This document shows, piece by piece, positions 1 to 12,415 of a DNA stretch of 64,000 nt. The position numbers and the translations under genes were made by a program. The DNA lies in NCBI GenBank assembly GCA_050084515.1, contig CM114274.1:4092001-4156000 (forward strand), read 5' to 3'. The notes below the pieces were generated by a model. It was not told the origin of the DNA. It saw only the letters and a program-made list of their open reading frames with translations, and did no database searches. The stretch is from Blasia pusilla. Lineage: Eukaryota; Marchantiophyta; Marchantiopsida; Blasiales. Numbering within the stretch: the first letter of the stretch is position 1; each line of letters opens with the position of its first letter.

Positions 1-1380
1 ACCCACCCGGCCACCAACCGACCCGCCACTACTTAGAGACGAGAGGGCTGAGTCAGCCTCTTGTCCTCCACCTCCTTCCTTTTTCTTCGAAGAGGCCGCG
101 AATCGACACACGAATCCACCGCCTACGAAGATAGACCGAGCGGTGCTGGTGAGGAGCGGGGCTCTGCGCTGCTTGGGGGGCAGCAGAGCGCTCTCTGAGC
201 TGACGAAATTGTGAGGAGCAGAGAGAGAGGAGAAAAGGGGGTCCCGGGAGCTCTTCAAGAGGCCGCAGAGGAGGCGAACTGTTTGCTCAAACTGGACGCA
301 CAGAGGGCCATTTCATGAAAACGCGGAGCACGGATACTACCACGTTTAAGGAATTTACCACGCTGCTCTTACACGTTTGCAGTGAAGGCGCCCAATGGCG
401 AGTCCTTCGCGGGGCGCTACCCTGTCGCGCAGGGCGCGCCGACAAGTGGACGGACGAGATGCGATGAATGGGAATATCGTGGCTGCAAGGTACAGGTAGC
501 GTGGCTTTTTGGACGGTCCAGATTCACATCCGCATGTGAGGCGGAGCATAAACTGAGCTATACACCTCGCTACTTCTCTCTCTCTTCCCGTGATACAGCT
601 AACCGACCCTCCTGGCCTAACGAGACCGCTAAGCGCACTCGGTCTTAATTCTCCGGTCGAGAGAGAACATGGACACGCGGGTTCCCCCCGCTAATCCGGC
701 CCGCTTGTTAAGTCGTCACCACCATAGCTCTACGACGTAGGACGGCGGCGAAGCCCGATGTCGATGTGGCTCACCGGAGGGTGAAAGGGTTGACACGTGG
801 TTTAGATCGAGCTGCTCATGACATCACTCCGTCGTTCATCTGCCAGGTCCGCCCTTCCGAACAGAAGTTGAGACCGTAGAAGTTCCATAGAGCCGTCTCA
901 GTTCACCGATTGGTGGCATCACGGTATCTCCTGAGAAAGGAGATCCGATCCTCTGTTCGGCTTACTTATCCCCCAACTTGATTAGGACTAAGTGCTGACT
1001 TACTTCTAGGTGGGCACACGGATCCCCGCTCTGGGGAGGTGCTAGAAAAAGATGGGCATCTTTAAGATATGCGTCTCTACTTTTACCTGCACGTTAAGCA
1101 GGCTACTATCATCGCTACTCAGTCGGGCAGTTTCCGTCCACAATCGTCTGTTTAGGCGAGTGTGGCGGTCATGTTCATTTTCTCTATCCTAATTCCGAAA
1201 GCTTATTTTGCCATGTGACCTTTCATCCAATGGGAGAGCTGCATAAGACTGCGTTTTTATTTCTCGGTTACATGCAATATGCCTTCTTTGCATTGGCCAC
1301 CGCATTGGGTAGAGTGAACGTGGAAGCCCGCGTCAGCAAATGCAGCGAGTTGATAGACCCATACCTTATTGGAATGTCCA
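1..1380. other. Gene-free GC-rich stretch
   Basis: No recognisable gene. The first kilobase is clearly richer in G and C than the AT-rich DNA after 2300. Short open frames occur on both strands but overlap each other and match nothing I know. A branch-point-like CTGAC followed by TTACTTCTAG at 994-1010 looks like a plant splice acceptor, but the downstream frames close within about 30 codons. This could be promoter, UTR or a non-coding exon of a gene lying to the left. Confidence 0.4.
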
Positions 1381-1815
1381 ACATTTCCCACTCCCTAAAA
1401 TATAAACTGAGAATGAGGACGACTAAGTATTGTAACTTATCCCCGTGTCACAAGACAACACTGTTTTAGCATCGTCGCTCGAGCTGGATTTGGTAGCAAC
1501 AAGTGCGTGATGAAGCTCTTATCCGCCATTTGCAACTCCCTAAAAAATATCAGAATCACAAGGACCAAGTCTTATATCTTATCCCTATGGCACAAGAAAA
1601 CAGTGTATTAGTATCCTCTCTTGAGCTGGATTTCGTAGCACCAATTGAGTGCTTGATGTAGCTCCTATCGGCCATTTTCTAAACCATATAAAGTGAAAAA
1701 ACTTTATAAAAACCTCAAACTTATCTCCATAGTGCAAGATAACAGTGTACTAGCGTCGTCTCTACAGCTGAATTTAGTGGCAACAACAAATGCGTGATGT
1801 AGAACCTGCACTACT
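1381..1815. repeat. Diverged tandem repeat, three copies of about 145 bp
   Basis: Three consecutive units can be aligned by eye: 1381-1529, 1530-1675 and 1676-1815. Each runs through CTCCCTAAA-like sequence, then CTTATC, CACAAGA, ACAGTGT, GAGCTGGATTT and TGATGTAGCTC, and the first two end with GCCAT. Copies differ by many substitutions and small indels, so the array is old. No open frame is shared between units, so it does not look like a protein repeat. Confidence 0.75.
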
Positions 1816-4800
1816 TGAAATTGTGCACTACAGTTTGGAGATTGGGGTCTCAAGGTGTCATTGTAGCTGAGCAGATATTCGACAATCCAACCATCAAACA
1901 ACTAGCTTTCTTTCCGTGGATCGAAAAGGTGAGTGGTTCCATCTCCACAGGACTGAGTATCCAAGTATTCCACAACCCATCCCGCAAGGTCAGCTTTTAT
2001 GGATTTTAGTTGGATAATTCCCATTTCTAATTTCACTATGTTCCCATTCATTCAACCTCCCATGGAAAACATGACATCCAGAGCAGGAGGTGCGAATCTA
2101 ATTCCGGGGAATAATAATAATAATAATAAGCAGTACGTGTAAGGTGGAGGTGGATACGTGCATGTGAAAAAAAAAAAAGATTCCCCAAAGATGCCTACTG
2201 TTGCGGTGGCAATAGTCGGCCGCACTGTGTCTGCATGTTGTACAGACAACTTAGCCAACTGTATTATCGAAGACGATTGCGTGAGTTCAGGGCTTCATTC
2301 GGTTCGACTTACTCGGTCGCATGCTTAATTATCAGTAATCGTGTTCAACAGTCTGATGCCGTCCCAATGAGTAAGCGGGTCCCTTCTGTAGCAGTTTTTT
2401 TTCCCCTGGCATGAAACATGGAAGTACCGGGATTTGAATAGAAGAATTATTTTATTCCGCATGAATCGTTGGGAGGAGATATGGTCACGAGTAGACAAAG
2501 TCCTTAAAACCTTTACTGCTTGGAATTGTTCATGATTATTTATTGCATAAAGGAGTTAAACCCTTTCGTGCATTTTATCCTTCCTTACATGAAACAGGGA
2601 GGTGCTGTCGCCGATCTGGGTACAGGAACTGTTTTATTTAGTCAGCTAAAATCGCTGGAATAAACTATGAAAAGGAGTGTACGAGTATTTAAATGGACCA
2701 CTATCGCATAAATGAATTATCGCATAAATGAATTATAGCATTTCGTGCAGGTAATATAAAGTATGGAATGCATATTAGAAGATTCGAAATAAGAATAATT
2801 TGAGTATATCCTATTTAATTTAGATAGAGATTTTGTTCCTGTAGGACTTATTAAATCCATACCATCATCAATACCTGAGGAATATTTATTATATATGATT
2901 TGTAAAACTCTATATGATCATCTACATGCTCGGGGAGATCTTTCCTCCTCTTTTCTTGCCCTTTGTAAGCCTCTCTCCGGAACTCTAAACCTATCCTCTT
3001 ATAACAGTGTAGATGACACCTATTTTTTCTAAGGCCATCCATCTTTTCTAGTGAGTAAGAGAACTATGAACGCGGAAAGAAAAGACGTGGGCATAACCTT
3101 CCAAAATTTTGCCCAACTTTCTTATACTTATTTTAATAGCAAAATCCATTAATTTATTAATATTTTCATGGTAAAAAATTCTATGAATGAAAAAATCTTC
3201 AATTTATATTCCTTATTTTTTCCAAATACTTTAGAAAAAAATTTTAAAAAGGGGGTTTGGTTGTGAGGAAAGCTCAATTACTTTGTAGAAGACTTTAAAA
3301 ATCTTGGATCGAAGATGAAGAGGTATCAGGAGGAGAATTCTTTTTCAAAATGAGACGAGTAAATATCTTTTGAACGGGCAGATAAGAATACTATGAGAGA
3401 AGGGGGAGTTTCCTTTTTTTTTCCACAAGTAAATAAAGGAAATCATGGGAAGTGCAAGAATTCTTTGATTTGGAAAAGGGGATTTTTTTTTCCCCAAATG
3501 AGGATGTAGGATTCGGCATGAACTTCATCCATTGCACATTCATTACCCCTGGTTTAAGAAAAAAAACAATAAAAAAATATAAAAGAGTACAAATACATGT
3601 ATTTCTGCATAAATTTATTTTTCATATTTTATATATTTTCATATTATGCTGTTCTACAATTTTCGAGGAGTTTCAGATTAAAACTTGTATTTAAGTAATC
3701 TAATGCAAGAGAAGTCACTATTCTTTAAATCAAATCTTTTCTAGTCCATCCATTTCCGACCCCAATTTAAAATAGAATAGAATGCACAAATGTTCATGTA
3801 GATTATATATGACAGAAAAGAATACGAACATAAAAGAAAATACCAAGAAAAAACATGTTTCATCATCTATCAACAATCGATGCCATGCAAAGGACAAACA
3901 TCCTACTTGCAATGCACAAGTTTGACCTTAATATGATGTCACATGATTCTAAGTCCCATGACAATTCGCAATATCAAAACGAAAAATATTTTAGCTAAAC
4001 AAACAAACGTGGGAGAGCATCTATCTTAAAATTAATTGATTCATAAATGAGAGAATTCTTTGAACCCAAGAGTAAGAACATGTGACTGCATGTCACAACT
4101 TACATAAGTTTTCCATACTTACGAATGTATGCTATTATTTACATTCATTTGTTCAGCTCCGATTCGGTGTCATTTTTCTAGGTGGCTTGACATATCTTAG
4201 GCTCTCATTAAACTTTTCTTTATATGTGTTTCTATATTATAATTTGAAGAGCGATTTGAAATACACTGACAAGTGGCATTTGTTTTCAAACTCGAAGGGA
4301 CACGTGTATATGTATAATTTAGGGCGTTCAGGGTTTATGTTTGGGACCACGGTCCCTCGCGGTACTAACAATAATTAACATATATATAATTTTGGATGCT
4401 ACATGTTTACTTAGAAAATTTCAATTGGATCACCTCAATTCGTATGGAATTTATTTTATCATATGAAAATGTGAATCATATACTTGAACCACGGAAATGG
4501 GCACTTTACTAGTTCATAACAAGTTTTAATTTTGTGACGAAAAAAAAATCATCTTATTATTATAATGGGATTTCTTTCCAAAAAAAGCCTCCCATGTATT
4601 TTCCCCTCATTGGGGAGTTTTTGGCATTTGCTTCGTCTAGACTCATAAATTCTCTTTTCTGTTTAAAAACTTTCCTCCTATTTTTTTTTAAAAATCCATT
4701 CACTTGTCAAGACTAGTCTCTCTTCGTCCAATTTTTCTCTACCCTTCTTCTATTTTCCCGATATTTTGAACCCTTTTTCCATCTCACATTTTTATTCACG

Positions 4801-5767
4801 GAAACTTAAACCAGCTCCGATTTATTTAAGGGGAGGCTCCATAAAGATATGGAACCGACTTAAGTCCTCTTCGAAGAGAGAGCAAACGCCACAACATTCA
4901 TTCATTCATAGGGAAGTTCGTGGGCTCTTGGAGCCTCTCCAAAGGGCACGTCATCATGCTTATACCTTATAGGGTGCGTGTGTGTCATCACGCACATAAA
5001 TGGAAGGAGCGTGCATGTATATGGTACGTGTGGAGAAAACCACCGGTCTTTGAGGAGATCCACTCCAACGGGATAAAGAGAGAAAAACACGTGTACCCAT
5101 ATGGATATACAGCCCAACTGCATATTTACATGCGACGATTCTCCCCTTGTGAACAATATTAGGGCAGGTGTCCATTTTTCTAAATATGTAAAATAGAAAA
5201 AGTCGGGAATGGAAGATGATATTTCCTTTCTATCTAGATCTCACTTTTTAAGTGACTTTATTAAAACATTTTATAATCTTGGCCACGTGTACATATGCAC
5301 TTGGTTTTGAAGGACCTTAAACCCGAAATTTTGCCCAATATGTAGTGAAGGTATTGTATTGTGGCCATTGTAGTCCCAACATGCTTCCCTCAACTTCCAT
5401 CCCAAAAAGACATATATGGAGGGATAGTAGGTGAGCCTTTAAGGCTAAGGAAAGTTTTTTGAAAAATAACACAAGATTTTTATTCGCAATTTTTTATTCT
5501 TTTATATCCTCTTTCCACGGGTGACGATTGTTTTCCATCACCCCCAAAAGGTGCCTCCCTACATATCCTGCTTAGGGTTGTGAATTATTTTTATTCACCT
5601 CAATTGGGACAAACCTCATTGACAAGCTTTGAGGCACTCTAATAAGTTTCTCGTGGCCTATGCGTAGTATCCAACAAGATGATCCGCATTCTTGTTATAT
5701 CAAACTTTGAAAGTGGGAGGAGCTGAATTTGCATCACCTATACTTGACTAGTTTGAGATAACTAGTG
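1816..5767. other. AT-rich gene-free stretch
   Basis: I see no gene, RNA gene or element boundary here. The stretch is AT-rich with many poly-A and poly-T runs. It holds a short AAT microsatellite at about 2109-2129. Open frames are short, overlap on both strands, and look like chance. Confidence 0.5.
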
Positions 5768-5935
5768 TACAACCCTGTCAACCTATACCATGCACAAGAC
5801 TAATAAACCTTTTTTGTTGCCTCTCTTATGAAAATAATTAAATCTTGTTGCCCCATTGTCATGTGTCAAGCAGATATTAGGTGTTTTTCAAATCAAAAAT
5901 TATGTCTCCAATAATAGTGTAGATATAATTTTGGT
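5768..5935. repeat. Dispersed repeat, copy 1 (Helitron-like end family)
   Basis: This segment aligns with 7545-7715: both start with ACTAGTG, carry a (C)ATGCAC core, then GACTAAT, CTTGTTGCC, CATGTGTCAA, a run with CAAATCAA, and end with ATAATAGTGTAGAT or a close variant. This copy has lost the palindrome near the end that copy 2 keeps. Length is about 170 bp. Confidence 0.5.
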
Positions 5936-6509
5936 TCTCTCACTATTAGATTCACGATGCTAGTTTCCACTATTACTATTTTGGTTCCCAAGTTTGGTGT
6001 GTTCTAATAAGACATCCCATTACATTAAGGTGATAATATCAAATCTTGTCATGAGAGTTATCTATGATTTGGATATCCTTTAGAAGGTCCAAAGCTTTGA
6101 CCTCTACTTGTGGGCAAAGATTCAACTTAAAACCAAATTATGATTGCACATCGAGAAAGGCAAGGCTTACAAAGTCTCATGACAAGAACCTTGTCAATAT
6201 TTCTCATCGTAAACACTCTTTGGTAGTCAAAAGGATTTTCCACCCCCATGCGTATCCCTATCTCCAATCCCACCCCTAATGTCCCTTACCTATGGCTCAC
6301 CTCTTATTTGCTTAGAACCTATTTTCATAAGATTGAACCTACAATACTCCTGAATCTCTCCAAACAAGCATTCAACAAACAATGGAATCATAAACCTTGC
6401 AATAAACCATATGATTATTTGGGATAGTGCCTCCTATAATGGAATATTTTCTTCTTGTACAAGATGTCTAGACTTCATATATTAGCAAATTTCAATCCAT
6501 CAAGAAGTG

Positions 6510-6960
6510 TTTAATTTTCATTATATGAAAGGAAGGAAGAAAGAAATTTATGCAAAGGTGGGAAAGGAGAGAAAGATATCAAATTTCAACAAAGAGAATC
6601 TTTACAAGGAATTTTTAAGGATTTTATTTGCAAGAGGAGAGGGGATGTCATTGAGAGATATTAATAAGATTAAATCTTCAATAAGGGAAGGGGAAAAAAT
6701 AAGGTTAAAATTTCAATATAGAGGAGGAAGAGAGAAAGCTATAAGTGTTTAACAAAGGATGACTTCATAAGGAATTGTTTTAAATGTGTAAAATTCAATA
6801 AGAGGTAAGGAGAGATAAGGTTGAATTTCCAATAGAGGAGTGAAAAAAGAGAAAGGAATAAATTTTTAATTAGTGAGTAATTTACAAGGAAAATAAATAA
6901 ATTGTAAAATTTAAAATCACAAAGATGAGGAGGGATAGGGAATAAGGCTTTAATAGGGGA
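6510..6960. repeat. Purine-rich diverged tandem repeat
   Basis: The plus strand is strongly purine-rich. Two units starting near 6698 and 6815 share ATAAGGTT, AATTTC, AATA(T)AGAGGAG, a GTGTAAAATT-like stretch and further blocks in the same order, giving a period of about 117 bp. An older partial unit is visible from about 6567. The open frames on both strands are simply low-complexity Lys/Glu/Arg or Leu/Phe/Ser strings and are not called as genes. Confidence 0.45.
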
Positions 6961-7544
6961 AGGGAAGAGGAAGCGATTGCAGAGGAGGAATAGATCCACT
7001 TTCCTCTAATCCTCTCCATATCTCCATGAATTGAAATAATATAGAGTACTAGAGAGAGTGAGAAAGTTTTTCTTTGTGCCCCCAACTTAGTTCTTATCTT
7101 CTTTGAAGGGAGGGATGGATATAGACAATAGACGAGGGAAGGTACAAACTTAAAGGTCCCTCTATATCTCTGTATGGATAGAGATAGTTGGGCCTCTATG
7201 GAGACTGAAAGATGGTTCATTAGTTGTTACCCATTGCCATAGAAAGAGATAAGGAATCCAGCTTCACATCTTCCTTCCTATCTCTTAAGAGGAAATGATA
7301 AGATGAGGTAATCAATAGATAGACTTAGGGTAAAAATGACCATTCTCCATCCCTCAAGAAAATAGAGGTATCATAAGATTGGAGATTGAGAATGAACTAG
7401 ATCAATGTTCAGAGGAAATTAAGGAGATGGAGGAACCCTCTATTCTATAGAGAGGGGAGGTATGTTACGGTATGTATGGAGCTTGAGGGATGCACTCTTG
7501 CCAATGCATTGTACATGCTCAAAAGCACAAGTGTATGTTTATAT

Positions 7545-7715
7545 ACTACTAGTGGGTAGCTCGTGCTATGCACGGAATGAAAGGACTAATCTTGTTGCAC
7601 AAATTATTTTTTCTTGGTGCCCATAGAAACAGTTTCTTGTTGCCCGGTTGCCACATGTCAATCATAGACATATTTGCAAATCAAGAACGCACTCTCCCAT
7701 AATAATATAGATGAT
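7545..7715 (-). repeat. Dispersed repeat, copy 2, with Helitron-like 3' end
   Basis: Read on the minus strand the segment ends with a short hairpin (CCGTGC-ATA-GCACG), about a dozen bases, and then CTAG followed by T. A hairpin shortly before a terminal CTRR inserted ahead of T is the Helitron 3' signature. The body aligns with 5768-5935. No Rep/helicase frame is present, so any Helitron would be non-autonomous. Similar short palindromic ends occur in other plant repeats, so the class call is tentative. Confidence 0.4.
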
Positions 7716-8323
7716 ATGAATACTTGAAGTTTACATAAATTACTGGACTAAAAAACCAAAAAAATCTCACTACCTCACTACCCTAAAGCTCAAATGAATT
7801 TAATTCAAAAATAAATGCAATAACCTACCATATTTTGAAAAAAAATTTTTATTGAATCTACACTTTAAATTAGGGTCATGAGCCATGGTCATTGGATGTG
7901 ACTTTAGGAGCAATAATTTTTTAGAAGCCATAAGCATAGCTCGAAACATAGTCATGTTGAAGTGTTTGTTGTTTGGGATACTTGGAAATCCATGGGTGGG
8001 TAAAACCTTAGTCATATGAGCAAGATTCTTAGACTAGTCAAGATGAGATAAAGGGTTGCACAAAAATGGACTTGTCCGTCCATGGAATAGATATGCTATC
8101 CCACACCCTACCTATGCCCCGCCCCACCCACGACCCATATCCACGTCCCTTCCAAGCAAGCTAAAAAAATTTATTAAAATTTTTTTTACAAAAAGGCTCC
8201 CCACACAAATAGGGTGTGGGTTGCCCACCTATTTGGCTATGCCTTGTCCATACCTTGCTTGTCCCCCTCTTGCGTGGGCAAGACATAAGACAAGGTCGTA
8301 GAACGGATAGAGGCTAAGGGGTG
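7716..8323. other. Gene-free stretch left of the gypsy element
   Basis: Nothing recognised. It is AT-rich to 8050 and then contains a C-rich, proline-like low-complexity run. Element 1 begins at 8324 directly after GGGTG; no matching target duplication could be found at its right end. Confidence 0.45.
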
Positions 8324-8797
8324 TGTCACATCTGGGTAGCCGATATGCCGAGATCTATCGTGGATAGGGCGTAGGAGCTAGCGGACTATCTTGAGTGTAA
8401 CTTTGTCCCACAATGTCGGATGAGGTTGAGGATAGGTCCATTGTGTCAAGAACGTCGTTTCTGACAACTTTCATGTTGAGGTCTTTTACAGCCGGATGAC
8501 TTGTTGACCAGGTCACCCGCCCCAGTAACTGTCGCGCAGTTACCAAGGAAGGGCTATTCTTAGGAAGAGCCTTTTGGCTCTTCCCAACCCTATATAAGAG
8601 AGGAAGATGGCTTTCCTAAGCCATCTTTCTCATGTTGGGTCGTTGGAGCACCTCCCTTGTATGTGTATGAGCTAGGACTAGGGTGCTAGCGTCCGGATTC
8701 CTTGATAGCACAGGGTGGACGAGGCTCGATATGCCGATGTAGATTGAGGAGTGGAGTTTTAGGCGGGTGTGCCGTTTTACAACTCTTTATTTTTACA
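8324..8797 (+). repeat. 5' LTR of element 1
   Basis: It starts TGTCACATCTGG and matches 17269-17738 over its full length until CTCTTTATTTTT. I chose the end at 8797 because it gives a CA terminus; homology stops a few bases earlier, at 8794. The two copies differ mainly by 1-3 nt indels. Each holds a TATA box and two perfect or near-perfect short palindromes. Confidence 0.85.
8563..8627 (+). promoter_or_regulatory. LTR promoter: TATA box between two hairpins
   Basis: A TATATAAGAG box starts at 8591. Upstream, 8563-8571 and 8576-8584 form a perfect 9-bp stem with a TTTT loop. Downstream, 8604-8613 and 8618-8627 form a perfect 10-bp stem (AAGATGGCTT) with a 4-nt loop, close to where transcription should start. 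The right LTR has the same layout with TATATAAGA at 17532. The TATA box is the likely Pol II promoter; a role for the palindromes is inference. Confidence 0.6.
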
Positions 8798-10120
8798 TGA
8801 GAAAGATGTCGGGTGGTGGGAATTCGTTGTTTGCGGTATGCAAGCGAGTTGCCTTGGTCGGGAGCCCCTGGAGACGTGTGTGTGACGTTTTGTGTCATTT
8901 TTCTGTTCGAAAGGCCGTGGGCGGAAGCGCTGTCCGTTTTTCTCAGATTTTGCTGGTGTGGATTGATGGGGGACAGCAGCCAAATGTAGCGTGTGGTGGG
9001 GCGTCGGGTGTACGCAAGTGAGGGTGTCGAGAGAGAGAAGAAAGGAAAGTTTGGGTCTGTTAAGTAAAGACGGCTAGCTAGGTCGCGGCCGGTCTAGGGT
9101 TAGGTCACGGGCGAGGGACGGGCAAGGGACGGGCGCGGACGAGCGGCCCCCCCCTCTCCAACGTGGTAGCACCGACCATAGTCGGTCGGACAGTTGTAGC
9201 GAACGTGGTTGGTAGCACGGACGAGGTCGGTCAGGCGAACGTGGTGACGCATGGGCAACGTGATGGCGAGGAGGGCGTCAACGTCTTTGAAGCGACCGAC
9301 AAGGTGGACAGCGGGCGTGACATGATGTTTTTGGGGCGCAACAGGGCGTTGCGAGAGTTTACGATGGAGGGGCAGTGTGCATGATGCCGACGGGTGGTCC
9401 GCATCTGTTGACGGGAGGATTGACGTGTTGGTCGAGGGGAGTGTTATGTTGCGGAGATTGTCATATCATGTGGAGAAGTGCATATTGACGGTGCAGCAGG
9501 TTGGAGGGCGTGATTAGGTTACCCATTTGAGTCCCTTTTCCCGCACTTGTCGTGTGTGATTGAGAGTCTTTGGGTATCGGGTAGTAGCGGTGCTAGATGG
9601 GTGATGATGGTGACGAGTGTAGATTCTTTTCATGTGTAGCATGTTGGTGGATATCTGGCGGTTTGCGAGTAGGGGTCGCATGTATGACCCGAGAGAGTGT
9701 CGCTAGGTTAGGTGAGTCAGTTGGGAGGCTCATGGTGAGCCCGAGTGTTGAGCGTGCGTGAGGCCGGGTATGTCATCACGGGATTGAAGTTAGCATAGAT
9801 GAGCTAGTGAGGCGTGTGGGAGACTCTCGGTGAGTCTGAGTGCTTGAGCGGGTGAGACAGGGTTTGTCATCACGGCGTTCTTCCAGGGTTCGGAAGAACG
9901 GGTAGTGCGGCGATGGTAGTGGTGTGACACGGAGTGGAGTGAGATACCGAGGGGGTTACCGGTGAGGAGCTCCTCAACATCCATCCGTGGATCTGGATCG
10001 TCATCATCGGACGGGAGTGGTGATGAGATCACCGAAGAGACAGAGTACTTGGCAGGAGATGGACAACATGGGCCATCGGGGCATGCGTCGTTTCTCGGGT
10101 GCAGTGGGCACCATCGACTT
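8798..10120 (+). other. Leader and possible gag N-terminal region of element 1
   Basis: This lies between the 5' LTR and the first gag-like peptide. No convincing coding frame is open across it; frames near 9163-9384 are short. A primer-binding site should lie just after 8797, but the sequence there does not match the usual initiator-Met complement, so none is called. It likely holds the RNA leader and a decayed gag start. Confidence 0.4.
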
Positions 10121-11350
10121 TAGATGATTTCATCCAGGAGTTCGACACATGGTGCGACTTCCGGAGATATGGACCCGACATGGTTCAACCCTTTCATGGC
10201 ATGGAAGGGTTGTTCAAAGCACTTGGAGGGTCCTCCGATGGATGACTACATGGATTTTCGATCACTATATTCGGTGAGAGATCGATGCCTGGAGGATGTA
10301 TTGGGCTCTAGGGTATGTGTCCACTAGTGGTCGCGAGGCATATGATGGGATTGTGAGAGGAGAGAGACCCACACCATCAGCCCGGAGACTAGATGGAGAG
10401 GAGGGCGGTGAGAGCAGCGATGTGGCGAGAGACCTATGGTGGTAGAGGGCCACCCGGCTTGACCCCACACCGGAGTTCTTCCGACAGTTGTGGAAGAGCT
10501 ACGATGCACTTGACCGACAAGTGAAGAGTCTCTGATTTTCAGCGTGACGATCGGGTGAGAGTCCGAGAGAGGCATTCACACGCATGAGGAGGCTGATCAT
10601 TGCTACGTTTGGAGTGACCGAGGCGTCGATCGACCCAAAGATTGGTCACGGGTTTTGGACCGAGAACTACGGAGGAGAGTCCGAGATGCGGTCTTGATTC
10701 ACACTGGAAGCCCACATTGAAGGTGGTCTTTGAGTTGTCTCGAGCGTATTGAGCTCAACATGAGTGAGGAGAGGTAGTGACCGCTGGATTTTCTCGAGAG
10801 TCGATCTGGTCCACGAGCGGCGGTGACCCCCCAGTGCCACAGCGAGCACCGATACCACGCGAGCGGCGGGCGAGTGTGCCTAGAGAGCGGGCGGGTACCG
10901 TGAGCCTATGAGGCAACGACCGCACCTACATATGTTGCCCAAGAGGGACCGATGTGGTCTTGTTGGGCGTGTGGAGGGGCCCATAGGCAAAGAGGCGCCA
11001 CAAGCATGGGAGAGGACCACAGCGCCTCCGATTGCTCAAGAGCCACAGAGGATGGCCCCACCCACGGCACCAGTGTGACCATTGCCCACGATATGGTCAC
11101 ACTAGGGATAGATGTTTTGACCTTCGACGAGGGGCACGTCGGAGGTAGGCCGAGGGCGTGGGGCGGCCGCCCTGGAGGAGGTCGGGAGTTCTTCTGGGCG
11201 TGGTGGTAGAGGACCACCACCAGCCGGAGGAGATGGAGCAGAGGCACGAGCCGGCGCTCCTCTCACGCATCGATCGGTTGGAGCAGAGGATTGCTACCAT
11301 GGCGATGATGCGGCTTAGGAAGGCACGGAGCTGCGGCTGCGGCGGCTAGT
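10121..11350 (+). pseudogene. Broken gag of element 1
   Basis: Gag would form the particle that packages element RNA. In the plus strand a capsid-like peptide reading DDFIQEFDTWCDF begins near 10123, and REAFTRMRRLIIATFGVTE is read near 10569, resembling the capsid region of plant gypsy elements. Near 10955 a frame reads CWACGGAHRQRG, a CCHC zinc-knuckle-like motif with one residue missing between the second Cys and the His. The frame changes several times. The minus-strand open frames here are shadows. The position directly before the protease supports the call. Confidence 0.45.
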
Positions 11351-12029
11351 GTGACTCGTCTCTACCTCTTACCTGACGACCGGGTGAGATCTCTCAAGTA
11401 TGGGGAGTCATGTGTAGTGCAGCCAGGTTGAGGCAAGCTGCGGTGGTGACTCGGCGTCTTTGCGAGAGGCACCGAGCCATCGAGAGGTGGAGTTGAGATT
11501 GACCCACCGAGAGGGGACCGATGGGCGGCAGCCAGGGTTCCATGATCGTTCACATTGTTGGAGGCACTACACACACCATCGATGGTGCCTCGGCGACCAG
11601 CGGTGCCTCTGATTCGAGCACCTACGTCGGCGTCATGAGGAGTTGGAGTGACAACTCCTATGCCGGCTCGAGTGGAGTCGTGTGTCGACTATAGTGTTGG
11701 AGGTGGCCACTAGAGTGAGTCGACTCCGCTATTTTCCGCCTTAGAGTTGGTGACGCGTTGGGAGTTGGACCAGCTGAGGTGTTCCGGTTGGCCGCCACGT
11801 TGTGTGAGCGTGGAGAGATGACTACTTCTTGTTCAAAGGTAGTTGAGGAGGTGGTGGACTTGCCCTCAGAGCCGGTGCTTGGGACGTTCCCACGAGTAAT
11901 GGCATGCGGCGGCAAAGTTGGTAGATATGCCACTCGACCGCCATAGAGCGGCAATGGTGACACTGGAGTAGTGTTCTTTGGATAACCGAGCTGGAGTATT
12001 TCGCTTGGTTAGTCCGACAGGGACAGATA

Positions 12030-12415
12030 TACCACCAGCCGCAGCGTCCTACTTGATTTGGGAGCGCAACCCTTGATGTTAGGGAAGGCGGCGTGTTTAG
12101 CATTGGGGTTACGGAAGGCCGACATTGAGCCTTGTCCCTTCCAGATACAGACCTCGATTGGGGGCGTATCACCCACTTAGTATATGACTCGACATGAGAT
12201 TGTTGTTAGAGTCCAGCTAGAGCATGCGACGGATAGTGTTATAGTGCGATGACACGCGCGCGATTACGACACCGGTGAGTCGTCACGATGTGTTGGTGGG
12301 GAGTCTGATGTTATATCCCCTAGGATTCATCCTTGACTTCTGGGAGGAGACCGTTGCTTATCGGCCAGGATGGTGGTCAGGTGACGGCCGGATGAGTCAG
12401 TTACCCGTGCAGTTT
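12030..12415 (+). pseudogene. Aspartic protease of element 1
   Basis: This would cleave the Gag-Pol polyprotein. The frame at 12046-12170 reads LLDLGAQPLMLGKAACLALG, placing the active-site D-[ST]-G at 12055-12063 as D-L-G. Ser to Leu is one TCG to TTG change, a C-to-T transition at CpG. After a stop and a frame change, the open frame from 12275 continues as VLVGSLMLYPLGF and WEETVAYRPGWWSGDGR, a typical C-terminal protease/flap region followed by the Pol linker. The same frame then runs without interruption into the methyltransferase, showing that the two are one polyprotein. Confidence 0.7.

Noticed and set aside
4902-5175. Overlapping open frames on both strands
   Set aside because: Four mutually overlapping frames in AT-rich DNA with no family resemblance; most likely chance.
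8797-8830. Primer-binding site for element 1
   Set aside because: Sequence after the LTR does not match the initiator-Met complement or another tRNA end that I can name with confidence.
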